DNA of 64,000 nt from Notospermus geniculatus (Eukaryota > Nemertea > Pilidiophora > Heteronemertea > Lineidae), in assembly GCA_002633025.1 (NCBI GenBank), contig NMRB01001694.1, positions 65,337 through 129,336 of the forward strand, written 5' to 3'. Positions within the stretch are counted from its first letter, which is position 1; each line of letters starts with the position of its first letter. Made by a program: the position numbers and the translations under genes. This document shows, one piece after another, positions 45,301 to 57,300 of this stretch. Below the pieces are notes generated by a model, which saw only the letters and a list, made by a program, of their open reading frames with translations, ran no database searches and was not told where the DNA came from.

Positions 45301-48300
45301 AACTTTTGATCCTGAGTCACATTGTCAAGACCCTTTTGTATTATCTCAAGCAAACAGATACTTGCCGACTTGGCAAAGGAGTTCTCTATTTTCAAACTGT
45401 GCCATTATTCCTCTCTGTTATTTAAGATGTTCCATGCCAGATAGCAGAAATCCATAAAAATCAGTTGCATCTCGTAGCAGGTGGAAGTTTGGTGCCATAT
45501 TGAAAAAAGAAAGAGAGGGCACGGAAGTCGACACGCAAAATGATAAACTGGAAGTCAACTTCCAAAATTTTGCAAATTTTTGACCCCAACCGAGGTCTTC
45601 TTCAGGCTGGCACTTTCTTGCAGGTTCACTCCTGTTTGATTCCATTTCAGGACAAGCTTACCTACAGCATTGCAGGCAATAATGCTTGCAAGGAATACTT
45701 CTTCATCGACTCGAACACTGGTCTTGTTAAACTGAAGAAAAGCCTGACGACTGCTGGGGCACCGGGTGCTTTCGCGGTGAGTCTACAGACGGCCATTTTG
45801 TTCAAGGCAGATACTTGAAGCTCATTGGATGTGTTAGAGTTTTTACAGACAGCCTTTAAAGTAATCTTCTGGTGCTCGACAGATGCCGAGAAATCATAAG
45901 ATAGATTCAAGCAGGATGCTGAAAAGTTGGAGAATTTTAAAAACAAGGTTCTTTTTATTTTAGTGCACACTGTCTGTGACTGACAATGGCTATCCAACGC
46001 CCAAGACTGCTACAGCCCCGATGACAGTTACGGTTTCGTCCACGGCGATCATCCCACCAACACTACAGAAGACGAACTACAAGGTGGATATTCCGGAAAC
46101 TGAAGCTGTCAATACCAGACCAATAGAAAGGGTCATTGCTTCACTTCCTGCTGGAAAGGTTAGTTGTCTTTCTTGAACCTCTCTAGCGGACACCTCTGCC
46201 GGGAGGACACCTCTCAATTCAAATTTCAGTCCAAAGTGGATTGTTTCCATTCATATTGACCTCTGTAATCTGGACACCTATCTCCCTATTGAGGACAGCA
46301 AATGGCAGTTCCAAGGGTGTCCTCAAAGCTAAGAATATGATTGCAAGGAACTGATACCAGTCGCTGACCGATTACCGACTGAAATTGACCACGGCTTCGC
46401 CATTGGTGGAAATCACGTCTAGCGAGTCCACTACGGCAATTGAGTGCCCAGTTGCAAAGCAAAATCAGGTTGAAAATCAATGGTGGATTCCTGGCTTTAT
46501 AGAGCTCTAGATCGTTTTCTGATGTCACTGCATTGCATAGTAACCATGGCGTCAGATGTCATTCTTGACATATGGGTGTATGTTGTTTGGCAAAACGCTA
46601 ACATTGAGGAGTGTTGTTTTGCCAACCAGGAACCAGGATGCACACATGGAGGAAGAACGACGTCATGATGTCGTGGCAGGTAATCGGGAGATCGGAAAAC
46701 AATCTATAGTGCTCTGCATCATCCCTGAATGACCTGTTCATGCAATGAATACAAATGATAAGTTTGGACATTTTAATGTGAAACTCTTTAATGATTGTCA
46801 AACATTTTTGCAGGGAACTGTTGTATGCCGTGCGACAGGGGAAGGCACCGCTCCGACGTACTTCCTGGTTGTCCCCAATACTTGTGAGGTCAAAGTCAAG
46901 AAGGATTTGCGAGATGACCTTACCAGGCGTACAGAATACAGGGTAAGGACTTTTCTCCTTGCTTTTTGCCTTTTATCTAATGAGGGTGCTAGAATCTCAG
47001 TCCTTTACCCATTGACTGGTGAAGTCTTTTACAACATACCCAGTACTTGTCAGTGCCTGTGTTGCTCTGCCTGACAACCACCAGGGATATAGCTTGTGCC
47101 TGGCAAATACCATCCTAAACCCGAACCAAGTGTACAGTGGATGTTTATGTACGTACGTTGATCGCACAATCACCAAATCTGCAGCTTTCTTGCTCCGCAA
47201 TGATATGAGACACCTTGTACCTTTGCACGTAATGTGGTGCAGGGTTCTGCCAAGCAGTCCTTGAGTGGTGGACAGATTCAGGCATATTTGGGGAAAATTT
47301 ACCAATTTTGTCAAATTTAAAGGTCAAGTCAACACTTTTCAGCCTAAGTGGTGAGAAGGGGGTCCCACCACTGCCAGAAGCCTGATTTGGTATGGCTGGT
47401 AACATTAAAGCCCCACAATATTGAATTGTACGATATTTTCAAAAAGTTAGGAGAGTGCACATAGAGGTCCCATAGCCTCGTAAAGGTCCCCAAAATGCTT
47501 GCCTGATACGCACTTCACAGAATCAAGGCCTAGTTTTCAGCACGCATTGGAAAACACTGCAGGGAGAGCTCTAATGTATTCCGACAGAGCGTAGTACATT
47601 TTACACTACGCTGACGTCGTGACGTCGTGCGGGAATCGCGGCGATGATTTGCGTTTTTCACATTCAATACAGTGGGGCTTTAATGGTGGCTGCACACCTA
47701 ACGCGATTCGTTGATGCATGCGACAAAGCCTTTGTTATTTTCCGCCCCACTGCACGCAAACAAAGCATTTGACGCATGCGTTGCCCTATCGCATGCGATT
47801 CACGTTAGTGTGTCCCTACCCTAACTGCTGATCCTCTTTCAGTTGTTGGTTGCTGCCTGCAATACACTCGATGCTACCAAAGCCTGCTCAACGGCCACAG
47901 TCGATATCACGGTCAGACGGAACTTGAACCCACCAGTCTTCACCCAGAATGGGAACTACAACGTCCGGATCGATGAAAATTTCAACATTGGCAAGGACTT
48001 GCCGGTCAATGTCTTGGCAACAGACAAGGATAGGAATGTACGTTGAGAGTAATGGAAGAACGCTGTGTATTTTATAGCTCACCTTGTTGATTACCTGATA
48101 TTGTCGTGTCTTCGCTTTATTGCCCACCTCTTGGTTTCCAACTTCAATTAAAGAAGTTGATATTTTAGTGTGTTTTAACTTCCAATATTTTTGGTACAAC
48201 TCAGAATTGAGACAAAGCTGCTCTTCACTTAGATGTATTCAGTGTCCTTCTTTGATACTGCCCCTGGAATATACATGTATGCATTTTTCTCACTTACAGG

Positions 48301-51300
48301 ACAAAATCAGCTACAACTACTGTGGCCAGACAAATGACCCATCTGTTTCATATTTTGTGGTCAACCCTGATAATGCCAAGGTCATCCTCATCAAGGATCT
48401 GAAGGGCGACAAATCTATTGATCAGTTCAAGGTCAGTGAATATTTCGGCCCATTCTGTGTATGAACATTGCCTTGAACCCTAGTACTATGTGGCAAGGCT
48501 TAACCCGCCGCGCCGGCCATGGAGGATTTCCTTTATGCCCTTGTGGTCAGCACGTTGGCCTTGGAGCTGGAGGTTAACAATGCTGAGCGCAATCACTACG
48601 TGGATGGGTGACCGGCGCACGTACGATACATCTGGCGACCTTCCCATTGTACTGTATACACCAGTCCTCCATCCAGCTCATGATCATCGTCGACATTGCT
48701 TAACTCGTAGCAATGACTTTTCACTTTCTCAACAAGAAATCGGTTGCTATGCTACATAGAAAAATTCCATTGGTACAAAAGAGCATTATGTAAACAGTAC
48801 TCATGTACTTTCAGTACATCATCTGTGCCAAGGATGAGGGTACCCCAAGAAAGACCGCCACAGCTACAGTCACCATTGATGTCACTCGGGACAAGAACAA
48901 GCCACAGTTCCTGAATATTCCAAATTACAGAAGGACCATCAATAACAATCATGTCGTCGGCACCTCCGTACTTCAGACCAATGCACGGGATGCGGATAAC
49001 GATGGTACTCTCAACTATGAGATAGTGCCGGACGTGAATCGACATAATACCTTCTTCACAATGAACAAGCTCAGTGGGTTGATAACATTGGCAAAGGACC
49101 TTAAAACAGATCCCACAACGAAAGAGTACAAGGTAGGCTTCCATCGTAAACTTTGATTTCTCATCCCTAAGAGCATTACCACTTATCATCGAAGGTGAAG
49201 TTCATATGTGAACAGACAGACAGACAGACAATACTGTAATTGACAAAAACGGTCCCAACTTGCCAACCTCAATGTGACTGACTGGTTTTGTGGTAGAGGG
49301 TTACATTTGTCAATTTCAGTATTATTGCAACATCTCAATTGCAACATCTGAGTGATTACATTTCCTGTCTTTATCTCCTGGAGTCATGTCAGTACGTTTA
49401 TGCTCATTTTTCGAGCGACTTAACACTGTTTTTTTGCACAGGGTTGCATACGAGATTCTTACTTGCATTTTCTGAAATACCAAGTGCGTGGTGCTTGCAT
49501 GAGGTAGTGTAAAAGAAGATGGCATTCAGAACAGAGTATGACTTCTAAACTGTGTTTGTTGTGTTACAGCTCAGCCTGGCTGTGTTCAATACAAAATGGC
49601 CGAAAAACAGAGCGTCTGCCACTGCTACAATTACCATCAATCGCAATCCCAACCCACCAGAATTTTTGAAGAAAGACTACAAGGAAATTATCAAGGATAC
49701 ATTCCAAGTTGGAAAATCTGTTCTGAAGGTGTTCGCCACGGATAAGGACCAGGTAAAAATGAATAGCAACGATCAGTTTGGGACTGAACTTAAGTGTGCT
49801 GAATGAAAAGGTGTCCTCCTGGCAGAGGTGTCCATTAAGGGAGGTTCCACTGTACTTGGATAGCTGTTCGCTAATGATTATGGTGAAACAACAAAAGAAT
49901 CTTGACATATTCAAAAGCCGGAGATGGATTTGTAAGGGATTCTGCATTTGTACCTTTTCTCTTACATATAGCACAAAAATGTCTCTTCCATCAAAAATCA
50001 TTTTATTCCTTCCAGCATACTGTACAGTACATGTTCCATTCATCAACACCCCAATCTGTGCGAGACATGTTCTACGTCGATCTCTCCAGTGGTGAAATCA
50101 GATTAAGGAAGAGTTTAGTCGGCACGAGGAACACACCAAAATACACAGTAAGCTTTTGTCCATTATGCATTTTGTGTGACCTTAAAGAGAGAGACCCTAT
50201 ATGCATTAACTAGCTATTAGGTCATTGTGGTCACTTCATCACATGTGGGGCTAGGAACTGACAACTAGATTTTGGCTCAAATGTTGATGTTTAGTGTACA
50301 TGTATTTTACTTGCAATACATGTCAGAGTTGGATTGTCATGCCAGCTTATCAGTATAATAAGCAAATCAAAATGTCTTTGAGGAGGCTGCCTGTAAAGTC
50401 CCTCTTAAGTCACTCTGATGAGACACATTCAAGTTCAAGTAGGCCTACTAATGGTTAAGAATACCGGTACGATGTTGGAGCCACCAGCTGTCCCTCGCCG
50501 TTCCAGGGCATAAACTTCGCTGTGGGATCATGGGAACATCTGCAATCTTTGGGAAAGACCCCAGTAACCACATGTCATCAGGCCGTGTTGCTTGAACCTG
50601 TAAAAAAGGCTATCGGACAGCAATTATCGATGGATATTTGTTCCTTTCAGTTCCAAGTGTGGGCATTGGATGTGGCGACACCGCGTAGGACTGCCACTGC
50701 CAACGTTGAGATCACTGTGCTACACGCTGAGGTCCACAAACTTGAATGGAGACTTACACCGTACATCACAACCATCAAAGAGAGTGACAAGATTAATACA
50801 CCAGTTATCTCTGCGCAGGCAGTGGATACCGGCAGCTCCAAGGTTGGTCATTTGGCTCTTCCCAATCATATGTGACCCGTGCCAGCGTAATGAGTCGGAA
50901 TGCGCCGGAAAGAAGACTCAACATGACACCAGAGAACAACTCTAGAAATTGACAGAGTCAAATTTCACAAAGGCCAGACAATAATGAAATCAACAATCCG
51001 TTGGTGCACTTTGGGTCTTCTTCTTGACGCATTCCAACTCATTTTGCTGGCACGGGTCACAAATGTTATCTAGCTGGGACTATGTACGTGTGGTTTTGTA
51101 TTTGTATTTCATTTTTCCGTCAGGGCCGACGCTATAGCATTATTGGCCCTGGTAAGTACGGAGGAGGCCATCACAAGCTACTCATGTTCCTCACTTGGAT
51201 GGGGTATTTTACTTGCCCTTGCAAAGACACAAGGTACAAGGCACCACGGCTTACTGTCCCATGCGACGGACGTGAAGAGCCGGGAATGAAATCCCATGAT

Positions 51301-54300
51301 ATGGCCCGGGCTGGATTCGAACCCGGGACCTGTCGCTTGCTAAGCGGACGTGATAACCACTAGGCTATCAGGCTCCTCATTACGTGTGGTTAACACACAG
51401 TTGTAGATACCGGTACTTCATACTGGGAGTTCAAAGAAACAGCAGGATCATCAATACACATAATTGATGTACCGGTATCATATGCAGCAGCCACTCATCA
51501 AAGTACTGATTAAGCTCAGCATTGCTAAACTTACACAGTAGGCCTACAGCTCAGAGGGCAGGTCCCAAACCACTAGGCTCTAAAGGAATTCCTCTTTGGT
51601 GGGCAGTTCAGGCCATGTTACAGCACTAGGCACGTACTGTTGTTACCTGAATTAAGAAATGCTGGTGAAAAAGTCTATAATCCATGTTTTTTTCTCTTCC
51701 AGGGCGATGTCAGATACTCCATTACAAGCAAAGCTCCAATAAGTGATTTGTTCAAAATTGACCCAGTGTCTGGTTTAGTGTCGACGAAAGCAACTTTGCA
51801 TGATCGCCACGACACTAAATACCTCGTAAGTTATTTAACTATTCATGCTCAGACCGTATTTTTAACATTGTGTCAAGTCTCATCCTAATCATGAACAGGG
51901 GAAGATCACACCCAAATCCTAATGATCACTTGGCAGGATGGGCATGTGGCTGGATGGCCTAGTAGAGCTACTTGTGTTCAAAACTGACAACAACAACAAA
52001 ATTTGGGTTTACTCTGATATCAACAATGGTAGCGGTGTCATCTGATTTGACACTTTAACCCCGGTCTGTCCTGAAACCTTCCAGTAGTGCTCATTCAGCA
52101 CTACAATCTGAGCATGCCCATTTATACACTTGGGTGGAGAGAGGACAGTGAGGCAAAGAGACTTGCCGAAAGTCTCATGCCACAGTGGGATTCGAACCCA
52201 GGACTCTCTGACCACTAGTCAGAGACCCGAACCACTACACCACCTAAACCACTAGGGCCTCGACCAACAACAGTGGTGAAGCAATTCCAGTTGAAAATAA
52301 AGTACCGGTATCTAGAGAGAGTTACACGCATGTTTTTCTGCTTCTATCATAGGTCGATCTGAAAGCGTGGAACACGGACAATCCGTCCGTCTTCATTGTG
52401 ACAACGCTCACCGTCAACGTCATTGTTAATGAAAACAGTCCAGTGTTCTGGGACCTCAAGTTGAACCAGCGAGTCAATCGGTACAGGAAGAATGACCTAT
52501 CAGAGAATACCCCACTTGGAACCATGGTATTCGAAGTCTATGCAAATGACACGGACAAGGTGGGTCAGAGATCAACATAGGCTGGGCATAATTCTGATTC
52601 AGTTTGAGTCTCATGTATTCTAGACTGTGTTCTTCTTAAAACAATCTACGCAAGTCATTTGTCAATCAAATCTAAAACCGTAGTAATGACACTGGTGTTT
52701 TATTTCTTTAAGGGTGTGAAGGGAGAAGTTGTCTATTCAGAGCGGACCACATCACCGCAGAGGGCTCACAATTACTTCACGATTGGTGCAAGTGATGGCA
52801 AAATATATGTCTCAAAGAAACTGACAGAGCTCAGAAATGAGAATTTAATTGAGGTGAGTTGACGGAAGTCCACGTGTAGACCACATCATGGGTTGAAGTC
52901 ACGCACACTCCACTTGCGCCATCGACAAAGTGCACCACGTGGGTTGGCGACGTCATTTGCCATCCAATATGGCGGATTTAGACTGATCAAATGATGCGAT
53001 GATGTCACATGCACACTCTCTATAGAGTAAATATTGTATTTGGGCTTGACCCTCGATTCAATATTAATTGTTGTCTTATTGTCTGTGGTTTCAGTATCAT
53101 ATCAAAGCATGTGACAAGGGATCCCCACCAAAGTGTACCGACGCAATTGTTGACTTCAAACTGGTTATTAACCAATTCCAACCAAAATTCAACCCAACCT
53201 CGTATTATAGACAGATCTCAGACAGCTACTCGGTTGCTAAGTCTATCATTGCTGTGACTGCTACTGACGCTGACACAGTAAGTATGGTAAAACCTCTAGC
53301 AGACACCTCACTCGGACCAAAGGCAGTTGTCCATATTCCAGTTTTGTATAAGCTTCCTCTGCTGTGATGTGAAAATCAGAATCACGTAAGTGAGAGATCA
53401 TGTCTAAACATTGCAGCACCAAAATCTATTGCCAGTATCATCAAAGGCAACTCACAAGAGAGCAACAGAGAGCTGCAACGTCAGGGAATATTTTTGCCAC
53501 TTTCTTTTCATAACTTTCACTTCGTCCTTTTCAGACCTCGCCGAATAAGGATTTCACATATTCCATCAAACCAGACAACGAATTCTTCCAGATCAATGCT
53601 AATGACGGAGTCATCTCTCTCAAGAAGGCAATGCTCCTGTATCCGGCCAAGAGATATAATGTACAGTAGTTTACTTCCATGTGCACTTTTAGTAACTTCT
53701 GAGATTTTTCATTAGTTCATTAGGAATGGGTGATTTTCAGACAGCCCCTGTCAAATAATTTGATTCATGGTCTCACAGCATGGCGTATCACATCTCCAGG
53801 TGTTATCCAATATTGTAACATGATATAACACAAAGCCCTCTGTATTGAATATTGTAACATGATATAACCCAAAGCCCTCTGTATTGAATGTACTGAATTG
53901 TTTTAAAATGTTAGGAGGATGCAGGTATAGACCATGTGGACGTGACGTCATCATTGACGTCATAATTCGCACGTCAGCCATGTTGGACGGCATCTGACAC
54001 TACGAATGCGTTGGACGTGCCGTCGCGGTGACGTCATAATCGGTGACGTGATAATCGTCGCTGCACGTCCTCTATAGATCTAATAGGACCCAAAAATGCT
54101 TGCCTGATGCGTACTTCAAAGAATCAAGACCTAGTTTTCAGCACACATTGAAAAAACTGCAGGCAGAGCTCTAATGTATTGGTATTAAAATACAGCATAG
54201 TACATTTTACACTGCGCTAATGTCGGCAAACGTAAGCATTTTCTGAGTTGAATACAGTGTGGCTTTAAAAATGAGACAAACTTAAGCACTGATGATTACT

Positions 54301-57300
54301 AATGTTGTTTAATTCCAGCTGCCAGTGTTTGCCACGGACAAGGGTAATTTCCCACTCTCCAGTCAAGTTTCTGTGACCATAGAAGTTGTCAAGGGCAAAC
54401 CAGCTCCAACTTGTGGCAAAGATGTTCAGATTGAGATGAACGGGTATTTCAAGGACACGACGAAGGTGCTTGGAACCTTTATAGCCAACAACAATGACAA
54501 TAATGTAAGTTGAATAATGAATTGTCTTTTATTCGAAATTGGTGTCAAACAAGTTTCACCCACATGAGTTGCATCTTTTGAGTTGATTACCGAGGGGTTT
54601 GTGGTGGTCTGGTTTTGTAGGTATTCAGATGCTAAGCTATGATCAGTAATGATGCAAATATTCGACACACACCACCCCGTTGTTTAAAAGTATAATCATC
54701 TTTTATAGACCATGTGCACGTGACGTCATCATTGACGTCATAATTCACACGTCAGCCATGTTGGACGGCATCTGACGCTACGAATGCGTTGGACGTGCCA
54801 TCCAACATGGCCGCATCTCGTCGTCGCAGTGACGTCATAGTCGTCGCTGCACGTCCTCTATAGAAAACACCAATAGATTTTAATGCAAGTTAAATGCAAT
54901 GCAATTTCAAACACTTTGTGGGCAACCAAGCCTCGTCCTCTACTTTTGATTTAAAGATGATATCAATACAATACGGGATTATTTCTGCCTCGTTTCAGAA
55001 TCCAACTATCTACAGTTTGGAGGGAGAGACGCTGGCTGTGGAGTTCTTCCAAGTGGATGTAAACACTGGTCAAATCAGACTCAAAAAACCACTGAGAGAG
55101 AATCTCGGAGTACGAATTGTGGTAAGTCATTTTTGACATGTCATTACTGCAGACGAATATGACTGGTTCTTAAGGATAGTGTGCATAAGATGAGTAAAGA
55201 TTGGTGTTAGTGAGTTCTGGTGGTGTCAAGGCAATGTCTACAGTTTTGAAAAGCAGTCCCATGTTTACATCGTAGAAATAGGAAACAAGGTCATAAACAA
55301 AATGTAGGCCAACCGTATCATCTTTATGAGGCACCCTCGGTAATAGGGCAGTTTCCATGACTTTCACCAAAAATTTCCATCGAAAATCATCAGCCTGGAA
55401 ATCTGCACCATTGCTATTTTGGTCTCATCACTAACGATTTCTTTCGGCGAGTTAAAATGCTTAAATTCTGATGAATTAGAACGATTGTGGCGCCATCTGA
55501 GGACATGAAGTAGTACTGAAGAGAATCTCATGTTGGCAATCTTCCGCTCGGGGGTGGTAAGTAATGGACCTCAATGAAAATCCAAGTGAACTGTAACTGC
55601 CGATGTAGTACTGGTACCAGTAATCAATTTGCATATTTCCTTTTTAGCTGAAAGTCCGTGTGAGCACTAAAGTGTCTATCATTGGCAACGATTGCACAGG
55701 GATAGTTCGTGTCAAATGGAATGAACACAACCCTGTATGCACACCGAAGAAGGGCTCTATTGGCATACTGGCGACACAGGATTATCTTGATCCCTTCTTC
55801 ACATTCCAAGCTAGCGATAAAGATCCACCAAATGTAAGTTAAAGAGGAATAATAGGGACTTCCGTCAACGCTCCGTATTGTCGATCCGTATCACATATAA
55901 CGTATGACTTTAATAGAAAATGTATTAACTCGATACGTCATACATGATATGGATCGACGATACGGAGCCTTGCCGGAAGTCCCTATTAGCAGATGCAACA
56001 TTTCTTATAGATCGTATGTAACAGGGGCTTATTCATGGTTTCCACGATGTAACTTCAACAATGTCTGCCATTGCTAATGTCGTCCTATGACACAAAGCCA
56101 GGGACAAAACGTGAAACCCAATGGAACAACCTTACGTTGTGGAAATGATGAATATGGTAGTAATCCGTTGGCAGAATGGAATTCCAATCATGAAGCGAGG
56201 AATAAAAGTTGAGAACGCAGCAAAGAAGACAGTGGTAGTGAATCATTCAGTTGCACTGTTGAAGCTGATGATACATGTACAGTGCACCCTCGCACTTACG
56301 AACCTCGATTTTACGAACTCCCAGATATTACGAACCCAACGTCTGGCTCCCAAAATTTCATGACATGGATGTAAATCCTCGCTATTACAAACTCTGTGTT
56401 TAGTACGAGCTTTACCCTTGGACCCCGAAGGATTTGTAATAGCGAGGGGGGCTGTATTTCTTTTTGCAATGAGGCTCTCATCATAGTTTGTGCATCCTCG
56501 CGCCCAGGGTCTTCACAACTCCCCTTCTCACACGAGGGGTATGAACGCAATGACCTGAGATTCTTAGGATGTGCTTTGTGAAGATACAATCAAATTATGG
56601 AAGTAATATTGATGTCTATGTATCACTAGGGAGCAGTAGGCCTACCTGCTCCTGCACATCATCTTAACTGACTTAGGCCTAGTTCCTGTTTGAAATTTGC
56701 CCCAAGTTTCCTGTGAGTTCTCACCCTGCCTGACCTGTCTTGACCTATTGTACTTGACATATCTCGCTTCCTTTCTGTCTTGCAGACTCGCAGTGGTACC
56801 TTGAAGTTCGAGATTCAAGTCACCGGATCCCTCCCGCAAACTCGGCAGATACATGAACTCTTCCGAATCAACGCTCGTAATGGTTCTGTCTATGTCAACA
56901 AAGATCAATTACTCCGCGACACAACTCTACGCACTGAGTACACTGTGAGTACCAGTACATGTACATGTTTCATTATTATTGTACAGTGAATATCAGTATT
57001 ACAGTACCGGACGGTATATCTATAAGTATTATACTCAATGTAGAGTGAGTACTGGGTACTCTTTCAAGATTATAGTGCATATTTCATTGACTACACCTGA
57101 GCCGAGTATGTGACAATAGAGTAAGTATTAGGCCAATGAGTATTGCATGTCAGTGTCTTTAAAGCGGCTCATACACGATCAATATTATTGCACAATATGG
57201 GGCCCAAAATAGGGGAATGTGCTTCTGGCATAATGGGTAGAAGAAAGATTGGCAATAATATTGCCCATTTTGAGCCTCATATTGTGCAATAATATTGTGT

